This document shows positions 49,401 through 60,519 of a stretch of DNA of 64,000 nt, in pieces (the first letter of the stretch is position 1; each line of letters starts with the position of its first letter). The DNA is from Sanderia malayensis (lineage: Eukaryota; Cnidaria; Scyphozoa; Semaeostomeae; Pelagiidae). Where the stretch lies: positions 3,997,087 through 4,061,086 of the forward strand of contig RQOL01000772.1 of assembly GCA_013076295.1 (NCBI GenBank). The letters run 5' to 3'. Both the position numbers and the translations under genes were made by a program. Below the pieces are notes generated by a model. That model was not told the origin of the DNA, did not search any database, and saw only the letters and a list, made by a program, of their open reading frames with translations.

Positions 49401-52400
49401 CTGAGCAAAGAGGATTTGTCGCCATCTGCTCCAAAATCTGAAAATAATCGAATTATCATTAGATAATAATATTAACAGAACGGTAGGCAATTGTTGTAAT
49501 GTCAGAAGTCAATTTGAGTAAGGTCTCACAGTGCTCCATGTACGTCGCAGCTTCTTCAAATGCTTTACGTAGTGCTTCGATTTCATCAGCTGATTCCCAT
49601 GATTCAACTCTTCCTTTCATGCTATCGCAATATGTTAGCCAGAGTTGAAGATACTCTTCACCAGAGCTGAAGCCAGAAGCAATGGCTTTTTGAAAAACTT
49701 CTGCAAAATTGAAATAGCGTTGTATAATTATCGTTTTGAAAGAAAAATCTGAAATGGTATCACGAAGTTGGTGGATTAAACAACCCAGGACTCAAAGAAA
49801 CGGGTATTGTAACTTTTCGTGAAACCAGTACCTTTTACTTCTGAATAAGAACATTTATTCTGGTCCTAGAAAACAGATCAAAAGTATAAGCATAGACTAT
49901 TGAAAGCAATGAAGCAAAATATTTACAGAGGAAGTATTAAATTAAAACGCTTACCATGGCTTTGAGATAATCATCCCACAAAGTAGAGATCCAAGGACAA
50001 TTTCTCACTGCTCTTTCGTGCACCTTTAAGGCAATTGAAGGAACCTTCAGTTTGTGGTCCTGAAATATAAAATATAAACGAAATTTATAAGCATGAAAGA
50101 TTACCACACAGAGAACAAAAAAGAATGAAAAAAAATTTAAATTTAAAATTTTAATGGAATAATCAAGATAATATTGGAACAATCAGGATAACTATCGCAT
50201 ATAATCAGAGCAATATTTGAATAATTAGTATACTTATAGTACCAGGTATTGTGTGTATTGTTGCCATAGATCAGATTGCAAGCAATTGTCCTTAATAGCT
50301 CTTTCAAATACACATTGAATTCTGGCTGGATCACCATCTTTCATCTCGAATGATATGTACTCCTGGTATTCTACAAGTTTTGGTAACGCAGCAGTGCTCT
50401 AGAAACAGGAATCAGAGCAAACATCGATCACTCTCCTCCATTAGACAATATACACCGCCATAATAGTGGACAAAGGTCCTGGGACACTTTGTCAACATCC
50501 TTCACCCCCCTTTACCCTGAAACAATGTTGTGTCTAGAGAAAGACGCATAAAATATCGAGGAAATTACAATTGCATGGTGACCAAAAGGTCTGATTGAGA
50601 AAGCAACGTTGTTTTAGGGGGAGTCGAAGGTTGAATGAAGACCCCTAAAAAGACGTTTACGGATCGATAGCATTTTTTGGTGTTTTAACAAGGGTCCCAA
50701 TGACTTATGTCAACTATTGTATGTTATTAAACATTGATTGACCTGAAAGTGATACAAAAAATGCTGCTGAATACTTCTGGAAAGCAATTGTGCCCTATTG
50801 GTAGATAAAGCTCCAAGATTAAATGAAGAGGTTTCTTTGATAAGTGTTGATGGGAAAACCTACTAGTTTATTTTCGAATTGCAGACATTGTTCAAGCTTT
50901 GCGCATGCTCTTTCGTATGCCTTTTCAGTTGATTCAGGTATTGGTTCCGACGTCCAGTCCTCGTACTCATCAAAAGTAGCTTCCATGCCTAAAATCAAAT
51001 GAAAACAAACAATCATAGATCGTTGAGGCTGGAAATTAATGAAAATAATTACAGAAATTGTTGATACCTTGTTGAATATTACCATACCTAGAAGAGGAAC
51101 TGCCAATTGTCTTCTGTACAATGCCTCTACTTTATTCATCTGTGCCTCACTGAAAGAAGAATAGTTTCTTAAAATATAAGCTGCATTGTGACTATAATAC
51201 TCCACCAACACTATAATAAGTGCTAAGACAATGATATTCGACTTTAAGGTCTTACATTTTTTGAACGTCTGTGTCTTGGTTGCCGGCCTAAAAATAAAAT
51301 AACTAAAATATAAATGATATAAATATAAAGAGTAAATAGAATATAAACAAATACCAATGTAAAATATAAAAATGAATAAATAGAATATAAGAAATAAATA
51401 AGGTATAAGTAAATATAAAGAATAAATAAAGCAAAATAAAAATAGAATAAATAACATACTCAAATAAAAAGACATCGTACATAAGAAAAAGCAAATATAT
51501 AACAAAATATGAATTAATAAATTTTCTATCTTCATAGGTGGAAGGTGCCTCAAGCTGTGCGGAACAATGTTCAACAGAAATGATTCAATTTCAAAAGGAT
51601 GAATATAAAATACGAAACTGAGATTATTCAGAAGAAGGAATTGTAACTGCATGATCAAGAGGTATGTCAATAAAATAATTAAGTTTAAAACAGTCTCTGG
51701 ATCGTGCATAAACTTACCTGGAGTGACTCCAAAAGTGCCATTTCAAATTCTCTGTAACTATCCCAAAGTGAACAACCCTGGAAAATTCAACGAAAACATA
51801 ATATTTGACAATTTTCTAAACATATTGGGAAGAATTTACTTGATTGGGAAAATGTGAGGACTGCAAGTATATGAAATGCAAACACAATTCGGCAATTGAG
51901 TTTTTAAATATATATGCTAGACAGCTGGAAATTGTCTCAATGGGACGAGAAGATACTAGCTAAATAGTTGGGTTAAACACAGGAAGGTGACTTTTCAATG
52001 TATAGTTTTATAGCTTGCTTTTTCAACCATAAGTCAATGACTTATACATAGTGTAACGTACTAGGTGTACAGACATTCACATGAGCTAAAATATGTTCAA
52101 TTGAACAAAATTGAAACTACCTACTTCGGTCAAATGAAGTCCCACAGAAGTTATTGCTCTTTCATAAATATCTCGTACGTCCTCAAGGCCAGTCGAGCTT
52201 TGAATTCCATCCAAAACAAATTGGCAATATTGCAGCCATATGCGTACACCTAAAGCATCAAAAAACAATCTTATAAACGCCCCCTCGAATAGACGCCCCT
52301 TGAAATATCAAAAAATTTAATAAACGCCCGAGCGTTTAATCGAAGCATTACGGTACGCGGTTATAGCTGCAATTAAGTAAAGAGCTTACTTGTATAGTCT

Positions 52401-55400
52401 TTGATTGCTTTTTCAAAAAGAGAAAGTATGTATTCCTTGTGATCAGGCACTACAGCTAGTGGCAACTCATCAGTGAACCATTCAATCCACAATTCTACAG
52501 TCAAAGCAAGTGATTTATTAGTTATTCAGTTAATATGAAAACAGAGCCGCGGATAGGCGGTAGAAAGGGGCTGTAAAGGTGTCTTGTAATTCTCCCAAAT
52601 GTGCAAAAATCATTATTTGATACCTTCGGTAAGAGGAAAGAGTTCAGCCATAGTCTCTCTTGCCTTGCGCAACTTCTCAAGGTCTCCCAGTAAACGCAGT
52701 TCCTTGATAAGCTCCAAATGGTTATCATATTGAAAGGGATTTTCGACTATCTAAAAAAATAGAAATTAACCTATTGAGCATATGCCTTGTATGTCAGGTG
52801 AAACTTAGAGCTTGGGAAGAAACTACATGTGGTGTGGACACGAGCTGAACACTGTAAAAATGGCTTAGAGCCAAATTTTCAAGATTTCACGGGACGTTCA
52901 TTATGGGAAATGTTAAAAAAAAGGACCAGGTTCTTTCCACCATAAAAGATTGAGGTAACTTAACAATAAAAGGTATTTCATGGGGAGGCTATTATAGAGA
53001 AGCATTACAAAAAGGGGCACTTAATCGAGGCTTCGCAAAAATCAGAAAAAATAAAAAGTCAGAAAGCCACGCAATCAAATGTACAAGTATTATTTGCAAA
53101 TTTTAAAGAAACAAATCAATGCAACAAAAAACAAATGATTTAAAGTCAAAACAAATACAAACAAATAAGCAAATAAATGTGTGCTATTTCTATGACTGGC
53201 AGTTGTTGAAATGTCTACAAATTAAACTAAAAAAGGAGGTTTCAAGGAATGACTCAAACATGGCATAAATAACACATTCGCGGTTTATGTACTGCGTCAG
53301 ACATGAAAACGTTAAACTGAATTTACTCAATAGGACTTAATTGAAATAATGCAGGTCATCTCCTTCAGATGGTATACACGAATGCCACGAAGCACCTGTA
53401 ATCAACATTAACAAATAGCAAAAGGTTTCAGCTAGAATAGTCAACTTCAATACATAGAGCATGGTAAATAAATTATTAGTGCGGTATTCACAGATTCAAG
53501 ATATGCAATTGAAAAGTGCTTGATAGTCCTATGCATATAAAACATCGCTTAGGACAAACAAACTAATTATACATTGCAGTGAACAATCAGCAGAAAATTT
53601 CCAGCGAAAAGCGACGTAATCAACCTCTAACATTTTACGTTATACAGGTTTGACTTCGAATCAGTCATCTATGTGCAACATTTCCATTTCACTTGTTTTG
53701 CCCATTGAATAGCATTTGCTACCATGGAGCTCAATCCATCTAAATCAATGGACATCTTGTTGCCATTAACACTTGTGGTTGTCTTATTCTCAGCAGCATT
53801 ATTTAATCCAGCAGTAGTGATCGGTTGGCGAAACATGTTGCTCTTGGCTACCACTGAATTCCATTGCTCTTGCGATAGCATGAGCTTCTCACTGAATGAT
53901 TCTCCATACAGTTTCATGAAAGGTCCAGTGTGATAAGAGCCATATACTTCACCATTAACTGCATCATAGTATGTTATGTTTGACAGCATCAGACCAAGAT
54001 GTCTCCACTCAAGAGTTGAATTCTTAAAATAGCAATTAGGGCGTGTCTTCTTTTGCAATGATTTATATGGGCCACAGATAAATACAAGGGAACTTGTATC
54101 GTCAGCTATAAGCGTAAAAGGGCTGGAAACAGAGTTATTTACCACGGGATATGTATAAGAAAACGACATCGCTTTATTCTTCAATAACCAAACTGTTTGA
54201 CCGTCTGTGTTCTGAAAATTTCGACAACCCTTTCGAATGCAATAAATAGCATCAAGAAATACTGCTTCTTGAATCGGTTGCTTTGCAGTCCTTCTATTCA
54301 GTTTCTCGCTTCCAACAATGTTTAAATCCATTATGATGGATCTAGTTTCTGCTAGCAACAATTCAGGAATGTGCATGACATGATTTGAACCACCATCATC
54401 AGATGACGACACAACTCGCCAATTATCCCCAACATTCGTTTTCAGACCATGAACAGCAGAAAATGTCACTTGAGGAGGCAGATATAGCTTGAGGATTACG
54501 TTATAAGCTCGGACTTTGGAAACAGTAGGCGGGTCAAGATGTTTAATAGCAACATTAACCTTCAAAATTTCACCAATGGAATAAGTGCGATTCTTTAGAA
54601 TTATTGCATTAACACCCAAATAAGCACTTTCATTCCCAGTGCTTCTTAGCGTCACCTCTTTTTTCATCGACTTCACAAATTCATCAGCATATGCAACTGT
54701 CATGTTTAACATTGAAAGTTGCATCTTTTTCCCACTATGTAACACATTTCCCTCGTGAGCGCGCCAGACAATGTCAACTTCTGCATCAGAAAATAGATCA
54801 GTTATTTCCATTATGGCCTTGTGAAGATAGAGATTTGTTGGTAGAAGTGGACTGTTTTCCGTGTGAGAAGAAGGACAATGCATCCGCACTACTTTCATTT
54901 CTTCAATATACATCAATGGTTTACCATCATCAAACGGAATATCCACTGTTATTGTCAGCTTTCGCAATTTTGTCGAACTGAATCCCTTAACACTGATAGT
55001 TTCAACAACCTTTTGACCAATGTCAACTGTCACTACATTGTTCTTTGATTTCCAAACTGCCTTCATTGCTTTGGAGCATGGAGGTGATTCTCTCAAATCA
55101 TCAAACATTGTGAAACCCCAACTGTCACTGGATGAATCGTGCAACATAATCTTGGCACACTTGCTTACATAATTAGTTGTATCCCACCAGAATCTACCAA
55201 GAAGAACACTTCCACTATTAGTAATTTTGTACTCACTATGACCATGTGAAGTTTTTATTTCCAGGTTATCAACCATTAAAGCAGCATAATTAAGTGGATA
55301 TGAGCCTCCACCAATTGCAAAATGAAGCATGTTGGTTCTTATCTGAAAAAGTGGTGAAGTTAGTGTTCCAGTTGGACCCTCTCCAACGAATGTTATCCCA

Positions 55401-58400
55401 TCACGAGGATTATTGTTGTTTGTGTGTTTATATAATGTATAAATCATCCAGTCTCCAGCTCTGCTTCCAATGTTGCGACCAGCTGTATCTTGGCCAAGAA
55501 TAGGTTGGTTATTAAAAGCAGTTCCATTTTGTTTCCAACCAGAAATATCACCATCTTCAAAATCAAAGATTGGACAGCCAGTATGCACATAGACTAACCC
55601 ATTTGTGGAGAGAGCATATGCTTTCTTGTCTGTGACGGCAATGTCTTTGAATTTTGTCTGTTGGTAACCACGGCGTTCCCATTTCATGGTATAGAAATTT
55701 GCATCCAATATATGAACTGCCTCCCAAGAGTTTCCACCTGCGTCTAGTTTCCAAAGAGTTTTCTCACCATAAGCTGAAACCTTCATGACATTCGAAGAAA
55801 TGAGAGTCCAAGGTCTTGGCATACCAGGAGAGTCAGTGCCTGGAAGCAACCCAGTTGAAAACACCTGGTTACCAATATTCACAATGAAACACACTGCAAA
55901 GCCACAAGACTCTGACCTTACACCATGTCCATAAGTTTGTGTCCATTTGGTACCGGCTGGAGCAGAAGCAGATATACCAGAAATATAATATACATGACCA
56001 TGGTAATTATGTGCCAAAACAACGCCTCGTCTTCCAGTTGAAATAGACTCGACAGCCCCCAAAATGTGTGTCCATCCAGTTCCTTTTAAATTTGATGACG
56101 TAATACCATTTCTGTAATATGTGTACTTCCCTGTGTGAGTCATCCACATTCCATAATCATCGTTCACTGCAAGATGCAGAACACTGTCGAACATAGATGA
56201 GAAACCAAAATCAGTCTCCATTATGAATGCCCGATTGTTATTGCTGACAGTGTAAAGTGCTTGCTTGTTAACTGCGATACTTCGCATGTTACTTCCTTTG
56301 TCGATGTATTGCCATTGATCAAAATCACAATATACCAAGCAGAAAAAATGGGCGAATACTAAAATTAAACAGAAAATTGCCATGCCTTTACTTTTTGAAT
56401 GCAAGTCAACTTCCTTCTCGGGTGAAATTAGGCAATAAAGGAAATGAAAAGACACCCAGCTCTTTAATTCCAGGGAACAATGTCTCTCTTGACGACTATC
56501 CAGTAAGCAAAGGCAGCATTAATATTCATGATATCTATGTACAATTTCTTCTCAACAACAAACGTTTTATCCAAAATATCATGAATCGACCACCAGCATT
56601 AATCAATAGGATATATAGATATTATTTATGAATCCATGAAACTACTTGCATGAAATAAATCCACACGATACCCAAACTGTATGCAGGACCTGTGATCAAC
56701 ACTAATGAATAATAAAATACACGAAACTGCGCAATTCATTCCAATAAATAATGGGACTTGCAGGGCTACAACGCTTGTGCAAACAGGAAAGTTGAAAAAG
56801 TGCCGAACTATATACATTCTTGTCCCAAAAACTACGCGGGTAAAAATGGAAACAAACGTGCTAAGATAGCCACAACAACTTCAACAATAACTAGTGACGT
56901 AATAAACATCTAACTATTTACGCTATACAGGTTTGACTTCGAATCAGTCATCTATGTGCAACATTTCCATTTCACTTGTTTTGCCCATTGAATAGCATTT
57001 GCTACCATGGAGCTCAATCCATCTAAATCAATGGACATCTTATTGCCATTAACACTTGTGGTTGTCTTATTCTCAGCAGCATTATTCAATCCAGCAGTAG
57101 TGATCGGTTGGCGAAACATGTTGCTCTTGGCTACCACTGAATTCCATTGCTCTTCTGATAGCATGAGCTTCTCAGTGAATGATTCTCCATATAGTTTCAT
57201 GAAAGGTCCAGTGTGATAAGAGCCATATACTTCACCATTCACTGCATCATAGTATGTTATGTTTGATAGCATCAGACCAAGATTTCTCCACTCAAGAGTT
57301 GAATTCTTAAAATAGCAATTAGGGCGTGTCTTCTTTTGCAATGATTTATATGGGCCACAGATAAATACAAGGGAACTTGTATCGTCAGCTATAACTGTAA
57401 AAGGGCTGGAAACAGAGTTATTTACCACTGGATATGTATAAGAAAACGCCATCGCTTTATTCTTCAATAACCAAACTGTTTGATTGTCTGTGTTCTGGAA
57501 ATTTTGACAACCCTTTCGAATGCAATAAATAGCATCAAGAAATACTGCTTCTTGAACCGGTTGCTTTGCAGTCCTTTTACTCAGTTTCTCGCTTCCAACA
57601 ACCTTGAAATCCATTATGATGGATCTAGTTTCTGCAAGCAACAACTCTGGAATGTGTATGACATGATTTGAACCACCATCACCAGATGACAACACAACTC
57701 GCCAATTATCCCCAACATTCGTTTTCAGACCATGAACAGCAGAAAATTTCACTTGAGGAGGCAGATATAGCTTGAGGATTACGTTATAAGCTCTGATTTT
57801 GGAAACAGTATGCGTGGCATGATGTTGAATAATAACATATATTTTCAAAAGTTCACCAATGGAATAAATGCGATTCTCTAGAATTGTCGAGTAAATATAC
57901 AAATAAGCCCTCTCATTCCCAATGCTTGTTAAGGCCACCTCTTTTTTCATCGACTTCACAAATTCATCAGCATATGCAACTGTCATGCTTAACATTGAAA
58001 CTTGCGTACTATTTCCACTAAGTAACAAAGCTTCATCATATATACGCCAGGCAATGTCAACTTCTGCATCAGAAAATAGATCAGTTATTTCCATTCTGGA
58101 CTTGCGAGGAAAGAGTTTTGTTGGTAGAAACGATATGTGTTCCTTATGAGAAGAGAGACAATGCATCCGCACTACTTTCATTTTTTCAATATACATCAAT
58201 GGTTTACCATCATTAAACGGAATTTCCACTGTTATTGTCAGGTTTCGCAGTTTTGTTGAACTGAATCCCTTAACAATGACAGTTTCCACAACTTTTTGAC
58301 CAATGTACGCTAAAACCGTATCATTTTCTGCTTTCAAAAAAGCCTTCATTGCTTTGGAGCATGGAGGTGATTCTCTCAAATCATCAAACATTGTGAAACC

Positions 58401-60316
58401 CCAACTGTCACTGGAGGAGTCATGCAACGTAATCTTGGCACACTTGTTTACATAATTAGTTGTATCCCACCAGAATCTACTAAGCAAAACTTTCCCATTA
58501 TTAGTATTTTGGAACCTACTATGACCTTGTGAAGTTTTTATTTCCAGGTTATCAACCATTAAAGCAGCATAATTAAGTGGATATGAGCCTCCACCAATTG
58601 CAAAATGGAGCATGTTGGTTCTTATCTGAAAAAGTGGTGAAGTTAGTGTTCCAGTTGGACCCTCTCCAACTAATGTTATTCCATCACGAGGATTATTGTT
58701 GCTTGTGTGTTTATATAATGTATAAATCATCCAGTCTCCAGCTCTGCTTCCAATTTTGCGACCAGCTGTATCTTGACTAAGAATAGGTTGGTTATTAAAG
58801 GCAGTTCCACTTTGTTGCCAGCCAGAAATATCACCATCTTCAAAATCAAAGATTGGACAGCCAGTATGCACATAGACTAACCCATTTGTGGAGAGAGCAA
58901 ATGCTTTCTTGTCTGTGACGGCAATATCTTTGAATTTTGTCTGTTGGTAACCACGGCGTTCCCATTTCATGGCATAGAAATTATCATCAGCAACATCAAC
59001 TGCTTTCCAGGAAACTCCATTTGTATCCAGTTTCCAAAGGATTTTCCTACCATAAGCAGAAACCTTGTGGACATTCCGAGTAACATAACTCCAAGCTCTT
59101 GGCATACCAGGAGAGTAGATATTTGGAACCAATCCACTTGACAATAGTCTGTTATTCAGATTGACAAAAAAGCAAACTCTGAAGCCACAAGATTCAGATC
59201 TCACACTACTTCCATATGTTTGTATCCAATCAGTACCAGTTGGTACAGAAAGAGACAAACCAGACAGATAAAACATTTTACGATCTGCATTATGCGCAAA
59301 TACAAGACCTCGTCTTCCAGTGGAAATGTCAATAAAATACGATGGAGTGGGATTCCACTTTGTTCCCCTGAGATTTGATGCTGTAATACCATGTCTGTAA
59401 AGTACTTGCTTATTACTATTAGTAATCCACAATTCAAAATCATCATTTACGTCAACTCTTTGAGTGTCAGTGTGGAGGGTGATAAAGCCAGCATCTGTTA
59501 TCAATATTTCCAGCAAATTATTGTTGCTGACAGTGTAAAGTGCTTGCTTGTTAACTGCGATACTTCGTATGTTACTTCTTCTGTCAATGTACTGCCATTT
59601 ATCTAAATCACCAAATGCCAAACAGAGGAATTGAGCGAACATCAAAATTACAGAAAGGATCGCCATGGCCTTGCTCCTTACTTCTGAACAAATTTTGCCT
59701 TTCTCACTGACTGAACCTCTGAAAACTCCATATAAAGTGTTGTAAGTGTTAGGGTGTAATCAAACGACCCCTTACCCAAAACATAAGGTGTGGGGTACCT
59801 GCAATATTTGAATGCTGGTAGGGTATAATTGACATTGAGTATTGCTCAACATCTCGCACTTTTAACAGCTTAGGTAACCACCTAGCTGGATGAACAAGGA
59901 ATTAATAATTCAAAGAAGATCGATAATTTATTGTTTTCAGTGTGGTTGGTACAAGAAGTGTCACCTAAGATGTGTGAAAGTATTATTTAGTTATTTATTT
60001 TTATTTGCACTTTTTATTTTCTGTGAACCAGGTTGTAAACAAGCTTTAGCCAGACTCTGCTATTCACTTTAAATAATACATACATACATACAAGTGCAAG
60101 TAGAAAAACAACAATAGCGTCACGTTTGCTAACCTTTCTTTGCAAATCGGAAACTCTATCAGGCTCCATCACCACAGCTTCCTCCATATCATCAGCTGAA
60201 TCTAAGCTTGAGCTCGAGGCTTCACTCTCCTCTTGATATTCGTCTTCCATATGTTCTGTAGATTTAGAACAATCCATGTTGTGACTTTGCTGTTGTGATT
60301 CCACGCTCTCGGCCAT
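46409..60316 (-). CDS. SART3: SART3, U6 snRNP recycling and pre-mRNA splicing factor
   Basis: Twenty-five minus-strand coding exons assemble without a phase conflict into 934 residues (human 963). SART3 re-anneals U4 and U6 snRNPs and recruits USP15/USP4. Exon 1 (60316-60134) holds an acidic Ser-rich N-terminus. Exon 2 (52750-52624) starts the HAT-repeat domain, which runs to exon 15: ENPFQYDNHLELIKELRLLG, MAELFPLTEELWIEWF, ITSVGLHLTEGCSLWDSYRE, RRQLAVPLLGMEATFDEYED, DPARIQCVFERAIKDNCLQ, HERAVRNCPWISTLWDDYLK. A basic linker (exons 17-18) follows, then two RRMs (exons 19-21 and 22-24, e.g. NRAGKPKGYAYIEFNKE). The LSm-binding C-terminus MSNADFSKLFSK is intact. Remaining exons span 52494-46409. 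Intron 1 is 7.4 kb and contains two other genes. Two MITE copies sit in later introns. The gene starts head-to-head with SWAP70/DEF6. Confidence 0.95.
46709..46834. mobile_element. CAATAGTGGACA MITE, internally deleted copy in SART3
   Basis: About 126 bp from TACAATAATGGCCAAAAG to TATTTATCAACTATTGTAG, with AACATTGTTTGGGG inside. It retains both ends but only half the interior of the 256-bp copies. Confidence 0.65.
50461..50721. mobile_element. CAATAGTGGACA MITE, copy in SART3 intron 8
   Basis: About 261 bp, from TAATAGTGGACAAAGGTCC to TGACTTATGTCAACTATTGT, with AACAATGTTGTGTCTAGAG and ATGGTGACCAAAAGGTCTG inside. Confidence 0.8.
52268..52355 (+). repeat. AAACGCCCC/TTAATCGAAGC dispersed repeat
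   Basis: TTATAAACGCCCCCTCGAAT, GACGCCCC, AATAAACGCCC and the end GCGTTTAATCGAAGCATTAC-GGTA, in SART3 intron 3. A second, weaker copy (GGGGCACTTAATCGAGGC) is at 52975-53030 in intron 1. Confidence 0.7.
53669..56383 (-). CDS. Secreted tectonin-repeat / jelly-roll protein, copy A
   Basis: Single-exon gene of 904 residues. The start at 56383 is chosen because the paralogue begins at the same point with the same signal peptide type (MAIFCLILVFAHFFCLVYC); an in-frame ATG at 56455 lacks a counterpart. Residues about 20-268 are tectonin-like beta-propeller repeats (DQWQYIDKGSNMRSIAVNKQ, KFKDIAVTDKKAYALSTNG). Residues about 270-436 form a jelly-roll-like domain starting CPIFDFEDGDISGW with GPTGTLTSPLF, FAIGGG and SWGFTMFDDLRESPPC; related domains occur in cnidarian and bacterial extracellular proteins. 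The rest contains N-glycosylation sites, an immunoglobulin-like stretch (SIGEILKVNVAIKH...NVILKLYLPPQVTF) and a Cys-containing end KWKCCT. A lectin-like extracellular role is likely but inferred. It lies in SART3 intron 1, same strand. Confidence 0.8.
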   Translation of the reverse strand: MAIFCLILVFAHFFCLVYCDFDQWQYIDKGSNMRSIAVNKQALYTVSNNNRAFIMETDFGFSSMFDSVLHLAVNDDYGMWMTHTGKYTYYRNGITSSNLKGTGWTHILGAVESISTGRRGVVLAHNYHGHVYYISGISASAPAGTKWTQTYGHGVRSESCGFAVCFIVNIGNQVFSTGLLPGTDSPGMPRPWTLISSNVMKVSAYGEKTLWKLDAGGNSWEAVHILDANFYTMKWERRGYQQTKFKDIAVTDKKAYALSTNGLVYVHTGCPIFDFEDGDISGWKQNGTAFNNQPILGQDTAGRNIGSRAGDWMIYTLYKHTNNNNPRDGITFVGEGPTGTLTSPLFQIRTNMLHFAIGGGSYPLNYAALMVDNLEIKTSHGHSEYKITNSGSVLLGRFWWDTTNYVSKCAKIMLHDSSSDSWGFTMFDDLRESPPCSKAMKAVWKSKNNVVTVDIGQKVVETISVKGFSSTKLRKLTITVDIPFDDGKPLMYIEEMKVVRMHCPSSHTENSPLLPTNLYLHKAIMEITDLFSDAEVDIVWRAHEGNVLHSGKKMQLSMLNMTVAYADEFVKSMKKEVTLRSTGNESAYLGVNAIILKNRTYSIGEILKVNVAIKHLDPPTVSKVRAYNVILKLYLPPQVTFSAVHGLKTNVGDNWRVVSSSDDGGSNHVMHIPELLLAETRSIIMDLNIVGSEKLNRRTAKQPIQEAVFLDAIYCIRKGCRNFQNTDGQTVWLLKNKAMSFSYTYPVVNNSVSSPFTLIADDTSSLVFICGPYKSLQKKTRPNCYFKNSTLEWRHLGLMLSNITYYDAVNGEVYGSYHTGPFMKLYGESFSEKLMLSQEQWNSVVAKSNMFRQPITTAGLNNAAENKTTTSVNGNKMSIDLDGLSSMVANAIQWAKQVKWKCCT
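56952..59666 (-). CDS. Secreted tectonin-repeat / jelly-roll protein, copy B
   Basis: Tandem paralogue of copy A, also one exon and exactly 904 residues, with signal peptide MAILSVILMFAQFLCLAFG. The same domain order applies. The tectonin part (about residues 30-210) is strongly diverged from copy A, whereas residues about 215-400 and the last 250 are nearly identical, as is about 40 bp of 3' flank beyond the stop (GGTTTGACTTCGAATCAGTC). This patchwork suggests gene conversion or selection acting differently along the gene. Promoter elements should lie between 59667 and 60133, still inside the SART3 intron. The family name is not certain. Confidence 0.8.
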   Translation of the reverse strand: MAILSVILMFAQFLCLAFGDLDKWQYIDRRSNIRSIAVNKQALYTVSNNNLLEILITDAGFITLHTDTQRVDVNDDFELWITNSNKQVLYRHGITASNLRGTKWNPTPSYFIDISTGRRGLVFAHNADRKMFYLSGLSLSVPTGTDWIQTYGSSVRSESCGFRVCFFVNLNNRLLSSGLVPNIYSPGMPRAWSYVTRNVHKVSAYGRKILWKLDTNGVSWKAVDVADDNFYAMKWERRGYQQTKFKDIAVTDKKAFALSTNGLVYVHTGCPIFDFEDGDISGWQQSGTAFNNQPILSQDTAGRKIGSRAGDWMIYTLYKHTSNNNPRDGITLVGEGPTGTLTSPLFQIRTNMLHFAIGGGSYPLNYAALMVDNLEIKTSQGHSRFQNTNNGKVLLSRFWWDTTNYVNKCAKITLHDSSSDSWGFTMFDDLRESPPCSKAMKAFLKAENDTVLAYIGQKVVETVIVKGFSSTKLRNLTITVEIPFNDGKPLMYIEKMKVVRMHCLSSHKEHISFLPTKLFPRKSRMEITDLFSDAEVDIAWRIYDEALLLSGNSTQVSMLSMTVAYADEFVKSMKKEVALTSIGNERAYLYIYSTILENRIYSIGELLKIYVIIQHHATHTVSKIRAYNVILKLYLPPQVKFSAVHGLKTNVGDNWRVVLSSGDGGSNHVIHIPELLLAETRSIIMDFKVVGSEKLSKRTAKQPVQEAVFLDAIYCIRKGCQNFQNTDNQTVWLLKNKAMAFSYTYPVVNNSVSSPFTVIADDTSSLVFICGPYKSLQKKTRPNCYFKNSTLEWRNLGLMLSNITYYDAVNGEVYGSYHTGPFMKLYGESFTEKLMLSEEQWNSVVAKSNMFRQPITTAGLNNAAENKTTTSVNGNKMSIDLDGLSSMVANAIQWAKQVKWKCCT

Positions 60317-60519
60317 GTTGCTTTTGCATTGCATTAGATTTTGTATCAAATAAAGATATTTCAACATGTGGCTGCAAAAAGCACTTCAAAACGTCATGTG
60401 CAGATTGAATGCATGATCTAATGCATTTTTCCACAGCGAGGCTGTGCTCTTCAAAGAGGAAATAAAAGACCTGTAAAAGACGGAAGAAATTTGCTACAAC
60501 AGCAAAACACACTTTAATA
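60317..60519. promoter_or_regulatory. Bidirectional promoter between SART3 and SWAP70/DEF6
   Basis: The two start codons are 203 bp apart and diverge. No TATA box is obvious for either direction; the assignment is from geometry. Confidence 0.55.

Larger units (their letters stand above)
52751..60133 (-). other. SART3 intron 1, host of two nested genes
   Basis: Exon 1 ends CAAAGAAAG|GTTAGC (60134) and exon 2 begins after TTTTTTTAG (52750), both phase 0. The protein join QRK-IVENPFQYDNH matches the human arrangement just before the first HAT repeat. The intron holds two tectonin-repeat genes (53669-56383 and 56952-59666), their flanks and a dispersed GC-rich repeat at 52975-53030. The 900 bp right of 52751 and the gap at 56384-56951 show no other coding sequence. 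Confidence 0.85.

Noticed and set aside
50819..51709. 296-codon minus-strand frame with hydrophobic runs
   Set aside because: It runs through SART3 introns and parts of exons 7 and 8; the hydrophobic part is AT-rich intron (TATAAA-type low complexity), and correct splicing uses only short pieces of it.
53724..59606. Plus-strand open frames of 60-96 codons across the tectonin genes
   Set aside because: Antisense shadows of long minus-strand exons; duplicated only because the genes are.
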